Positions 37,101 to 49,322 of a stretch of DNA of 64,000 nt are shown one piece after another (position 1 is the first letter of the stretch; the number at the start of each line of letters is the position of its first letter). The notes beneath the pieces are model-generated. The model worked only from the letters and a program-made list of their open reading frames with translations. It made no database searches and was not told where the DNA came from. The position numbers and the translations under genes were made by a program. This stretch comes from Diprion similis. Taxonomy: Eukaryota; Arthropoda; Insecta; Hymenoptera; Diprionidae. The stretch spans positions 868,001-932,000 of the forward strand of contig NC_060110.1 in the NCBI RefSeq assembly GCF_021155765.1, given 5' to 3'.

Positions 37101-39729
37101 TTTGGGTACAGTCTAATGATATAACAAACTATATTGGTTTAGAGTCTTTGTCGTGGTGCACAGTGGGAAGAGAAGATTTATTATAAAGCGGCAGTGTACC
37201 TGAAAATATGAAACCGAGTGTTCAACTTAAGCAAAAGCCTCTTTAGATGAATGTACAATAGCGTTTCAAGATTCTTCATATCATCTTTGCTGTTAAAGAA
37301 GAATTCACAATAAGATTTTTTGGATTTTCATTGTAGACCCCGTTTCAAACATTACTCCCCTTTCAGAATATCTTCAGCAAAATTCATGAAAAAAAAACTC
37401 GGTAAGATGTATAGAGGTTAAGGGTGATGTGTATTTTAATGTTGGCGTAGTTTTTTGAACGTAACCAGGTCCCTCAAATTACAGGTCCATTCATTAAACT
37501 TCAGTTATCATAGATCACTAAGCTGTTTACTATTCATTCTAAATATAGGAGTCAGTAAAAAGTTCGTATAATATTAATATGGAAGAATACCGAATGATTT
37601 ATATAGATCCCACGATTAGATTACGTTAAACCAATGTAAATTTAATTCACATTATGATGTATGAAATAACTTTTCCTCATGAAATGCACGTTTTCTGGTT
37701 TTATGAACTCGCTACACGCTTTCTAGATTTATTGCAAAATCGAATAAATGGTATATGTTTAAATCCGAAATTAATTTAAGTAATCGCTCCATCCTTCCGT
37801 ATCCAATTGTCCTATAACAATTAACTTGTACTAATGGTTGGCCCTGTAAAAGTAGGTACATGTTCATTGAAAAATTGTCATCAATTTTTCAGCCCGTCAG
37901 TCTCCATGATTTGTGCAGCGGAAATTTGCGATCATAAAAATTTTCGAAACCGCAATGCCGTGCTTACCTGCAACCGTGATAAACACAGTTTCCCAAAATC
38001 TCTAGCAACTTAGACGTTGGAAAAAGATCGAACGAAAAACCTGCTTGTATATCTAATCCAAGAGTCGATGAGAAGCACGAGTACTAGGTCAAGTCATATC
38101 GACCAGGTGAGCAGGAGGACTTGAGATAGCCTCAGTAGAGTATTAATGGACTGCCTACGTCTTTTCTTTCTGTTCGTGACGATCCCATATGCGATCCGTA
38201 GCTAGGTCTTGACGTCAGTATTAAAGGACTCTGGTACCCGACCATATACCATGTCCGCGTGCGATAATCCGAAGAGTGATTGTCGAGGAGAGTGGCAAGA
38301 TTTCGATGGATCAATCGTGATAAAAAAAAGTCAAATTTGCCATAATTTGTTTTTGCGTTATACCCAAGGGCGTGATTTTTTTCCCCAGAATCTTAACGTC
38401 GCTGGGGATTCGCCAGGTGAAGTATATCCTTGGGTATCCGAAGGGCTTGATGTGGTGATTCGAATTCACGTAACGTGAGTTTTCTGCGAATTGCTTCAAT
38501 CCAGAAAACGACATTAGTATCTGGATGAGTTAAAAATAGATTTAACAAGTTTCACCCGGGAGCTTGGGAGTCGAGTTTGCACGCCATGCTCTGAGACCAC
38601 ATGCGTTTAATACGTCATAGCTTGCATGAGAGTTTCATGTCGCTCGACTGTAAACTACACCAGGGAAATCAATTTTTGTGGAATTCTTCCAGGACCTGAA
38701 GCCGTAGTTTTCTTATTCCTTTGAGTCATTGCGACTACTACTTTTCATAAATGTGATTTCCGTTTATTACAGATATAAGATGATTTTTCAAAATAAAAAC
38801 TTTGCGGACCGTTTTAAAAACTATTACCCACGTATTAAAAAATATTTTTTCATCTCCAAGTACTTGAATTTCGAGGGAAGGCCAAGTTTTTTCAGAATAA
38901 AAGTATAGCCTATGTAATTCAATAATATACTGTTGGAAAAATTTAACTAAACACAATATCCCAGCAAGTCCGTTTTATATTTGTGTTATTTGTATCATTT
39001 CTGCTAGTGAATATGGCACAAATTTAAAAAATTGCAACATCTAATTTGTAATTTTTACTTTCTGTTTACTTAGTAATGCATTGAAAAATGGTCATATCAA
39101 CTCAAAACTTTTATTTGGGACTTTTTTTTCTAACCGTGTATATTTATTCTAAAAACGAAGTTTCCCGAACCACGGCATTTTTCGTCTCTATAACAATCAT
39201 TTCACGTGTCATTTTTATTGAATTGATTCAGAATTGACTGTGTATTCTGTTCGGAATGTTCCAAAAAGTAATGGCGAGTTACTGGTAAATTTCAGCATTG
39301 TTAATCAACCTTTTTCATTTACGACTCCAGACATCGCCACCGTTTTGACGGATTGCACCTCAACCGTAAAATCTATTCGCCAGAGTATAAAATTGGAAAA
39401 TGAAGTCACCGTTGGTGAACGGCGTCGCCGCCATACCAGAATCTGAACCAGCGTGAGAAGCGATTACCAAGTGACGAAATCATAAATAATTCACGTTTGG
39501 GCTACGAACACATCGATATATTTCGTTTAGTTATTAAGAAGAAATTTTTAGAAATGATAGATAGAGAAGTGCTGCAATAAAAATGGCAATAAATTGACGA
39601 ACTATGCGATTCTAGGTAAAATATGCCGCCATATTGGAGTCGTGGGAAATTCTGAAAGCTGCCTCCTTGGCTGAGGATCACAGACCTAGGGATTCTGCTC
39701 ATTTTCATCACCATCATCGCGGAGGGCTG
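34116..39729. other. Non-coding stretch without supported genes
   Basis: Read on both strands; the open frames are short (60-95 codons) and none matches a family I know. A short inverted pair, ATACCCAAGG (about 38361) and CCTTGGGTAT (about 38428), is present. The GC-richer patch 36540-36990 could be a control region but I cannot assign it. Confidence 0.4.
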
Positions 39730-39990
39730 CTTCCAGTGCGCAGACTCGAGATTCGCCAGTCCACGCCCCGCACCCCCTTCATTGCGAGGTAGGGGAAGGT
39801 ACCCCCGTGACGTCACGGGGGTTGAATCAATATCTCGTTCCATCCGTCCGCCCGACGAAGCTAGCTGCGAGCTGGGAGCTATCAGTGCGGGGAGGCCGCC
39901 GCGACGCTAGAGACGCCGACCCTACCGACGCTCCGTCTCTCCGCCGCCCGGGTACGTCGACGATTTCGCGGAAATCCGGCGCCGAATTTG
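39730..39990. promoter_or_regulatory. CpG-rich block, probable promoter/leader of the choline transporter
   Basis: A sharp rise in GC and CpG in an AT-rich region, with a CRE palindrome inside and a donor-like CGGGTACGT at about 39949-39957. It lies about 1.8 kb before the CHT start codon with no other plus-strand gene between. The link to CHT is an inference from position. Confidence 0.5.
39801..39822. promoter_or_regulatory. 22-bp perfect palindrome around a CRE
   Basis: ACCCCCG, then TGACGTCA (39808-39815), then CGGGGGT: both halves are exact reverse complements. CREB/ATF dimers bind the core; the extended symmetry is unusual. Confidence 0.6.
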
Positions 39991-41288
39991 AGTGATGAAG
40001 CAGAAAAAAAAACAATGAAGAGTAAAAATAAATTAATAAAAATAAAGTAAATTTTTGTTCCTCTCAGTTATTTCGGTTATATATTAAATGAAATAAATAA
40101 AAAGGGAATTATACGTTACCTTGTGTCAAAGTACAGTGACAATTGACTGTGTTTCTCGCCATAGTTCAAGAATCGTAATGTAAGTAAATTTTTTCTCAAC
40201 TTTCAAATTTTACGGAAAGTTTTTTTTTTTTTTTTTTATCGTATTTTTATCAATACGTATTTTATTGTAATCATTTTTTGTGTCTATTTTTATCCAGTCC
40301 ACATATGTATAGAGAATAGAATGTGAGTCATTTGATTGACAGCGACGGATATTTAATTTTGTTAAAGTGAAATTATCGCAGGCGCCATTCACCGTTTTCA
40401 ATTTTTAATTTTGACGTTCACGCAGCTTTCGCTGATTCAAGAAAATATAGCAACGATTCCCGACGGCAAACCGTCTCGGGATATTTTAAATATAGCCATG
40501 GGCTGACCACGTTGTTTGTTTGTTGGTCCATTTTTCATTAGCTACTGTTTTTGGATTCAAACGTTTAAATAATTCATTAATCAATTTTATTGGTATTTAA
40601 CGGAATGTTTCACGTGGTTGTCGGGTTATCTACACATAGCCTGAAGGATTTAAATACGAAGTATTTTGACATTCGGCAAACCAAGTTGTGGTATAAAAAA
40701 ATTATTCATGTGGAAATATCCTCATGAGGCAGTGATTACCAATTTGATATGTGTAGTGGTAATATAATTGTAGTTTACCAGAATGAAACCACCAATTTCA
40801 ACCAATTGGTTATTTTTTATAATCGAAATAACAAGTTAGTGGATAAATAAAGTTTTTTGGCATTTCAGTGTGACATTGAAAAGTTGAAATCACAGATCGT
40901 ACTTGAAATTTCATATCACTAATAATCCTAATTCTACACTAGCGGTGTTAACTAGTTACTCAAGTAGGTCGACCACGAGGTTATTAGTCAGATTTTTGGA
41001 CTTGCAGAAATCAGTTTATGACATCATTCAAATGTAATCGAAAATTGTGCATACAATTGCAAGGCTTGTTAGAATACGCCCGTTTAGATTGCCCGTTGAA
41101 GTCGAGAAAACAGAATTTGTCGAGATAGTTTCACGGTACACCCAACGATTACCATGGAATTAGAAACTTATTTTCATATTTCCTGATTCCAGAGGTACAA
41201 TCTGAGGTCACGTAAAAATCTACGGGCATAGTTTTGGTCTCTCTGATTATCGATATTGGTAAGAGAGTGAGAAGTAAGAGAAGTAAGT

Positions 41289-41576
41289 TTGGGAGGAATC
41301 GATGGCCATCAGTGCCCATGGGCGGCCTCGCGTTTAGAACAAGGAACAGCCCCTCCCAGAAGACCTCGCTCAGGTGGGGCGACTGCTGCCCTCCGAACCC
41401 GAACCCCTCGTCGACGGCAGCATCCTCGTTGGCATCGGTCATACCCAAGAGCCGTCACCTGGCCATGCCACCTGTACCTGTGTGAGGCTGCCCTCCGCTG
41501 CTGCGCGACTGTACACCCAGAGGTGCTCAGAGGTGCGTTTCACAATCGAAGGTCACGTCGCGAGTCAAGACCTTAG
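41289..41576. other. GC-rich island with open frames on both strands
   Basis: The plus strand has a 95-codon frame (41289-41576); the minus strand has MTDANEDAAVDEGFGFGG within 41448-41149. It sits 200-500 bp upstream of the CHT coding start and is much GC-richer than its surroundings. It could be a 5' UTR exon, an antisense exon or an old insertion. I do not recognise either peptide. Confidence 0.35.
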
Positions 41577-41688
41577 GATTCAACATGGCGGATAATTGCA
41601 CGTTCCTTGCGTGGCCATGTTGAATTCGGTTTGGTAAACAAGTGGGTGGATTGGTAAATGTAATGACTGAATGTTTGATATTCCGTAG

Positions 41689-41788
41689 GTTTCCAAACGT
41701 TCCCAAAACAGAGAACGCACCGAACCTCTTGGACTTGCATCTTCATCAACTTGACTTGACGCCCGTTGATCTATCATCACCCAACAAC
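41689..41788 (+). other. Probable 5' UTR part of CHT exon
   Basis: TTGATATTCCGTAG|GTTTCC is a good acceptor at 41688/41689, so the frame upstream of it (starting 41642) is probably intronic. That favours the ATG at 41789, from which the protein matches CHT1, over the upstream in-frame ATG. Confidence 0.5.
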
Positions 41789-44700
41789 ATGATCAACATC
41801 GCAGGGGTTATTTCCATCGTTTTATTTTACCTTCTAATTTTGGGAGTGGGAATATGGGCGGCCAGGAAAAAAGAGGCTGGAAACGATTCCGAGGAAGAGG
41901 TGATGCTGGCCGGACGGTCCATCGGCCTTTTCGTCGGGATCTTCACGATGACGGCCACGTGGGTCGGCGGAGGCTACATCAACGGAACAGCCGAGGCTAT
42001 CTACACCAAAGGGCTGGTGTGGTGTCAGGCACCATTCGGATACGCCCTAAGTCTCGTTTTCGGTGAGTTTACACATTCCGTAAACAGACGTACGAAATCG
42101 GTAGCCTCCGCATCAAGCTGCAAACTCAGTTTTTCTAATTCGAGATTTTTCCTTCCAGGAGGAATATTCTTTGCAAACCCGATGCGGCAGCAGGGTTACA
42201 TCACTATGCTGGACCCCCTGCAAGATGCATTTGGCGAGAGAATGGGTGGTTTGCTTTTTTTACCAGCACTATGTGGCGAAGTCTTTTGGGCGGCAGGAAT
42301 TCTCGCTGCTCTCGGGGCCACCCTGGCAGTAATAATCGACATGGACCAGGGGACATCCGTTATTCTGAGTGCATGTATAGCGGTATTCTACACTCTGTTT
42401 GGCGGCCTCTACTCCGTCGCCTATACGGACGTGATCCAACTGTTCTGCATTTTTATCGGCCTGGTGAGTAATGTCGTGAACGCATGTTTCGGTGTTTCTA
42501 TTACGATGTCCTACCGCAAATAGATTAGAAAAATCCGTCGGGAATTAGTGTAACCTTGAGTATCCAATGGGATAGAGGTCGTCCGAACACAAGGAAATGA
42601 TACCTTTAGAGAGCACTGAACGAAATTTGGATTTGCTTAACAAGATTGTTTTACCTAACGTACATATATCAGAATCAGCCTAATGCGATTATTCCACTAC
42701 CACATAGTAATATAGATTATGTGCTAGCCGAATACCATACCTAAGATTGAAAGTCTAACAAAATCTACCTTGAGGTCTCTCTGGATAGCTAATATGCAAC
42801 TGTTAAGCAGGAATTGTCTAATGCAGGTGTTCTACATTGATAAAGTGATAACTATGTGCAATCTTTGTGACGTAAAAGGCTCGCAATTATTCCTCGGTAG
42901 ACAGCTTGTCAAGTCTCTGGCTTTTTCCGTACATTGAATGTATTAATAATAAGCAGTCACCGTTCACAATGATATAAATTGCTTAACTCCATAGAATGTA
43001 AGTCTTCTTTGCTACGACGGTTTCTTTCTATCGATTACGGCTATGCACCTACAAATAGTATTGATGAGCTGAAGTGGGTGGCTCTTTATTCACCCAAAGT
43101 GTAGATATTGAATTTAACATGGCGGAGTTCAGCAATATTGCAACGGAGGTTTCGGGTCGATACGAGGGCTCGGTTTCTCCGTGCATTCAAATTACCAAGG
43201 TCCGCAGCACGAGATTTCACCCTTTCATTTCCATTTCACGTTTAAATACACACCGCCTTCTACAGGATCACGCGATATACTTGAATGTTGAAAATTACCA
43301 TGCGTCCCGTAGCCGTAATTTGAAAAATTACTATTTCAGCTGCAACATCCATTTTCAAGAAGATTGCTGTACGTTTCGATAAATCTTGCCCACCGTGCCT
43401 GCCTAACAATGAAATATTTTGATTATCGTACGTTGCGCGTAGCTGAATGGGTTGTGCCGAAAGGAAACCTTTTAGGTGGCGCTTTTCAGATTAGTCTTTT
43501 CATGGTCGATCTCCTGGGTGCAGTTAGCGTTCCCTTGCCAGGAACATGAAAAGAGCCAACAGTTCGATTGAAGTCAAAGAAAGTTAATCCCTCGGAATAG
43601 TTCCATTCACCGGGTCAGAGAGGCGAAGGGGAAGGGTGGGGGTGTTTCTTTCTTGGACAGAGAGATTTCCAAGGGATAAAGAACACGCACCACCTATAGT
43701 CAAGTTATCGTATCAGACCCACCTTCAACTTTTTCACCTTGTTCGAACATTTTGCGAATCAATGCTATGGACTTGGTGTTCGATAGATCTGCCAACCCGG
43801 TAATGATAATGGTTGCCAAAAGAAGGAAAGGTGTTTACACACTTCTGTCACGTCTGTTCCAGTGGATGTGCATTCCCTTTGCATGGATGAACCCCAAGGT
43901 CGAGTCACTTAGCTCGATGGATGTGGATTGGATCGGCGAAGTAAAACCATCGGAATATTGGTACTACATGGACTACGGGCTTCTACTAGTCTTCGGAGGC
44001 ATACCTTGGCAGGTCTATTTCCAGCGAGTTCTCTCCTCGAAGACCGCTGGCAGGGCTCAAATCCTGAGCTACGTGGCTGCCGTAGGATGCATCCTGATGG
44101 CCATTCCTCCAGTTCTCATCGGAGCCATAGCCAAGGCGACGCGTAAGTTGTTTTCTCAGATGTTTGAACTACTCGACAACGGAATGCCCTTCGACAGTCA
44201 TCGTTGCAAACACACGTATAGCGCACAGCTTGAGAATATACCGCGTAAGGATACCACGGGCATACGGTCCTTTGCGTCGCAATTGTAACGGGATTAAATT
44301 AGCTTCGTTGCGGAATTGTCTGGGGCCAGGGGAGGTCGCGAGGGCTCGTGACCCTTCAGCCCATCCCGCGGTATTTTGGGGGCTACTTGACATTTGGCGT
44401 GGGTGAGATCCCTGCTGTTGTGGAGGGTGCTGGTATTTACAATGTACGCATGAGCGGGAGGAACGGGAGGGGAGATCGTGCAAGGATAATAGCACCGTGC
44501 TCGACTGGGTGGTGAGCGTGGGACTGAGCCATGTGGCTCATCGCGGGGCGGCGGTGATAATGCGCCTTGGGGTGACGGGACATAAATATAAATAGTCGAT
44601 AGAAGAACGGTGCTGAGCCGTGCCCCGGAACTAATTGGAAGTGCATAAATATTTTTTCGGGTGTAACGAAAAATGCGAAAGTATTATTCGGAAGTTTAAT

Positions 44701-45761
44701 GGAACCGATTTACGATGGTGTTCCAGCGTGGAACGAGACCGGGTACACGGGACCTTATCCGTTGACGGAAACGGAGACAAGTATGATCCTGCCGATGGTT
44801 CTCCAATACCTGACACCGGACTTTGTGTCTTTCTTCGGCCTGGGAGCAGTCTCAGCTGCCGTGATGTCATCGGCGGACAGTAGCATTTTATCAGCGAGTT
44901 CCATGTTCGCTAGGAACGTCTACAAGCTCATCTTTCGCCAGAGGGTGAGTAGCCGAATGTTAGTCACAATCACAGAAATTTCGAACCATTTTCAAGCCCT
45001 CTCTCTCGTACGATCCACACTTCGTTCGCGGAGTCGTATTTCGGTTGGGGTTGGTTAAAGCTGATTTATTCGCGTAGGCTTCAGAGATGGAGATAATCTG
45101 GGTGATGAGGACGGGTATCGGTGTTGTCGGGGTCCTTAGCACGGTGATGGCGTTAACGATACCCTCGATATACGGGCTCTGGTCGATGTGTTCCGACCTG
45201 GTGTACGTCATCTTGTTCCCTCAGCTGCTGATGGTCGTCCACTTTAAACCGTATTGCAACACCTACGGCAGTCTTGCAGCGTATATAATTGCTTTCATGG
45301 TCAGAATCAGTGGTGGCGAGCCTCTGATGGGACTGCCGGCACTCATTCATTATCCAGGTTACGAACCGGAGACCGACACCCAGCTATTTCCCTTCAGGAC
45401 AATGGCAATGTTGATGTCTTTGGTGACATTAGTGGGTGTTTCGTACGGCACTCAGGTCGCGTTCATGACCGGCAAGCTTGCGCCTGGTTACGATATATTT
45501 CGATGCGTGGTCAACATACCCGAGGACGTAGAGCGCGTGGGTCCCGACCCTGCGGAAGGTGAACAAATGGCTGTGCTGGCCGGCGGGTCGGCCAGACTCT
45601 ACGGCAGCAAAGATGAATCCAACGGCCGAGTGAATCAAGCGCTCGAGCCGGACGACGATATGGAACCAGGTTGTGGCGTGGGCGGAGGTGGCGGGTGCAG
45701 CGTTTTGGGTCAGTTGGGACCTCACGTCGATCGCCAGCCGCAATCCAGCACCGCGTTCTAA
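41789..45761 (+). CDS. High-affinity choline transporter CHT1 (SLC5A7 homologue)
   Basis: CHT1 takes choline into cholinergic nerve terminals with sodium, the limiting step of acetylcholine synthesis. Exons: 41789-42062, 42159-42463, 43863-44142, 44727-44944, 45078-45761; 1,761 nt, 586 aa, as expected. The start [20 protein letters not shown] is the first membrane segment. [60 protein letters not shown] and [20 protein letters not shown] match SLC5A7 closely, as does NVYKLIFRQ. The exon 4 acceptor at 44726 gives [13 protein letters not shown], the insect form. About 13 membrane segments are expected. The C-terminal tail is Gly/Asp-rich and unlike the vertebrate tail. Apart from the tail it looks intact. 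Confidence 0.95.
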
Positions 45762-48729
45762 CTCCAGGTTCCATGATCGGATGCTGTGACCAACAATAAC
45801 TCTGGTGATGCGGTGTTTCTTCGTTTCTCCATTCATTCTTTTTTCGTTTTTTCATTATTGCGTAATTTATCAGGTGTAGTGTGTAGATTCTATACTGCAA
45901 TTTTGTATAGGATGCTTTCTGGTGCTCTTAAGATGAACGGTTCTCTAAAGCCACTGCGATTCCGTGTATAGTATAGTGATAACACCGCGTGGTTTTTGGC
46001 GATAGAGATTCAAGCATAGTGGTCCTGACGACAGTAATCGTGATACGATTCGTACAAAGATCGGCAGAATACGGGGGAATGGTTGCGGAAATTCCGCGCC
46101 GCGTTTTGTACGTCTAATCAATGAGTCGAGGTCATCGCCGAGGTCATATTACTTGTGGCCAAGAACAATTATCGTAGTCTCAATTAAGCAATAATTTTGG
46201 AGGTAACCCATTACATACATATAACGTACTTGTTAGCTGTTTGCACAGCGGGGAAATGAGAACACCGCATCGCCTATTAGGCCTAGTGATTTTGTTTTTA
46301 AATATATTTAGTACCAAATAAATATAAATAAAAAAATAAATATATTATACACAACACATACAAACACACACACACGTACCCAAATATGTATATACATATT
46401 ACATGTATAGATAAAAATTATATTGAAATCGGCTGAGCTTCAGGGCAGTTCATAGGTTCAAAACTCGATCGTGGATCGCGTTGCGAAGACTCCATTGTAG
46501 CCGCTAGTGATCAATGTAACGTTCGAAAGTACTTGCTTGAAATAAATTCTGCCGGTAATAGACAAAAGCAAGGAATTCCCGGCGGGCGTTGGTTGGAGTA
46601 GATGACGTGTTATCTAAGATTTACGGTAGACTACTGAACAGTCCACAACGTGCTCCATGCAACGAGCGGTGTACATACATATCATCCTGTCATTTGTAAT
46701 TACTTGTGTGGACTTTCGAGTTGGGCACCGAATGTGTGTATTGGCATTTATTTCGGAATTATTGCCGAGCATGCTGCGGTGTATGTATTAATATAATATA
46801 CCGTTCGAAAATATCGATTATAGATCGAAGCTTTTCTACGTAATCGTCGCATGATCGTAGTAATCAAGCTTATATTATACGATAATTGAGACGGAAAATT
46901 TTGGGAATCTTTTGACGTGCAACAGTATTAAATTTGAAAGCTATATATAGAATTCGTGTTAATGATCGCGTGTGTGTACAATTCTAGGTTTCAGCTAGGC
47001 GTGTAATAGACACAAGGCCCTGAAAGTCAGCTGATCAGTTATGTTTATTATATAGTATATATTGCCATATTATTTGAATGAAATAATGAATAGCCAGTAA
47101 GTATAATTATACATATCCATGACAAGACTATACTATAGTATACATATTACCAACCGTACATATCAAGTGCATATCGAAGATAGTTGATATTAGATTATAC
47201 CTATAATGTAAGTAAATATGAGAGTTTTTATGAAATATGAATGAATATTTAATTTTCGTATTACCTTGTTACAAATGCTATTTTTTAATAAAAACTATTT
47301 AATTCCAAGACACGGAAGTATGGGCCGTGCAAGTGCAATAGCATTCAATTGCGGTATGAAAATAATGAATTAATTGTATAGTTGCAGCAGAATGAATATT
47401 ATATGTATATCCAGCGCATGTTATTTTATGTAGGAATGTTCGTCATGCACGTATATACAATATACATAATAGATACGTATATGTTGAAATTAACTTCACA
47501 TCGCTGTGTTTTACACTTATGACGAAAAAGTTATGTATAGCGTTGGTTTCGGTAGCGCGCTGCAGTAATAATATATGTATATCTAGGTATATATGTGTAT
47601 CTCATCATTTTTAATAATAATAAAACTGTGTAACATGACGCGAAACCCCGAACGCACATATTATCATGTGTCACCTACATATCAATTACATCAAATCAAT
47701 GTAATAAACGGTATATACATATCATATAATAAGTACACAAAAATATATGTATAAACATATCAATATAATGCATTTATGTCGCTGTAAAAGATGAATTAAT
47801 CCCACTCGAAAGCAGGTTTTTTAAAGTTTATTGAGGGGATTGAAATTTTGGTGAAAAACTAGCACATAATATGTAATATACGTAAACGTATAGGTATTAC
47901 CCATCCACGTGATCCGTTCGTTCGTACGGCACTGAGTCGAGTTATAAGCCGCTATATAGATTGAAATGAAGCTTTGCAGGCTTTCGAACATCGTATCGAC
48001 AATTTTCAAAACGACTATTTTGAAAATTCATGTATTGTATTCTCAGAAAAGCGTCCTATATATCAAATGAATCCTGTAAAAACCTAATACCAAAAGTATA
48101 TTACACATGTATACATATATATATAATATCGAAGTGTTACTTAATAATGTACTACTCGTAATATAGTTATACGACAGAAAAAAAACACGTAATAAATAAA
48201 CACGTAAACAAGATGTTGATTGTAAATGTTAAAAATAAACGGTGTATAAAAAAAGTGCTCGTCCTTTAATTTTATTCCTCACGTAGATTTCTTTCCGTGT
48301 GTTTACTCTTATTTCTTTTATTATTCATTACCCACATTTTGATCAGTACCGTGACCGCTATTCTTACCTGCGTTCACGGTTGGTATGAAATTACGTCACA
48401 TTGCTCATAGACAATCTTGGTTTGAAGGAATTTAGTGTGTGCTCATTACGCGAGCCGAGTAACGAAGTCAATTTTATTGCTCTACTTCGTCGATCCTCAA
48501 TTCCAGGAAGTCATTTCACTGCAATACTTTCAAAAAGTTTTTACTTCCAATTTTTCGCCAGGAGGATGAAAAGTTTCCACCAGCTAAAGGTGCAGTGTAA
48601 CGTGACTTACGGCTTGGTAGTTTTTAACTTGTGAAGTAGCGTTAGTCTTACAATTAGTTTCGATGCAAAGTGGGGCAGGGTAAGATACACAAAATGTAAT
48701 CTAAGTAAAATTCTTCACAGCAGACCAGC
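45762..48729. other. CHT 3' flank, AT-rich, many TATA words
   Basis: Probably a long 3' UTR and spacer. It holds AATAAA words near 46315-46345, a (CA)n run near 46362-46374, and many ATATATAC-type stretches between 46300 and 48200. No gene. Confidence 0.45.
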
Positions 48730-48735
48730 TTTATT
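48730..48735 (-). terminator. Candidate poly(A) signal of the resilin-like gene
   Basis: AATAAA on the minus strand about 590 bases past the stop codon at 49323. There may be other signals. Confidence 0.3.
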
Positions 48736-48832
48736 GATAGGAAAAAAACGTTTTCACAAAAATAATAAATAGATCATATTCAGTGCAAAACAATTATTTG
48801 TCTATCAGCTGGATCAGATAATTGTTCTATCC

Positions 48833-48853
48833 TTTTTTTTTTTTTTTTTTTTT
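48833..48853. repeat. Poly-T tract
   Basis: An uninterrupted run of about 21 T. Confidence 0.9.
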
Positions 48854-49322
48854 GTCATGTATAAAAATATAAAAATGTACATATCTTTTTCTTACTGTGG
48901 AAGCTAAATAGTTTAGTATCTATAATTAATTCAGCTCAGTTAGTGAAATGGGGATCGAAGCGCGGGTTTCTCCTGATGGACTTCATTCATCATCGTCGGG
49001 ATCCAAGCTATAAGAGAGGAAACATAACAGGGAAAGAGCTGAAGAGAGGGTCACAGAGAGGGAGAAAGAAATCAAGAATATTAATTTAACATTATAGCGC
49101 AGGGTTCGAACAAAATACTCAACCTCTCTGTACATGATTTTTGAACAATCCGGCATCGATGTTAGAGTAGAAAATAATTGGGATCTGTAGTTTTGAGTGT
49201 CATGGTTAGAATTGATGCCTGCAGATTCAACAACTTATTTCCTGTTAGAGAAAAGCAACGATTGAAGCAAGTTCATCGGTGATTACCCGCTTGTTGATGG
49301 GTTAATAGATCTTATCGTTAGC

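Noticed and set aside
41642-41788. Upstream in-frame ATG extending the choline transporter by 49 residues
   Set aside because: A strong splice acceptor at 41687-41688 lies between, and the extra residues do not resemble CHT1 N-termini.
44699-44726. Upstream in-frame ATG as the start of CHT exon 4
   Set aside because: The acceptor TGTTCCAG at 44726 gives the exact phase and the family sequence; the earlier bases are intronic.
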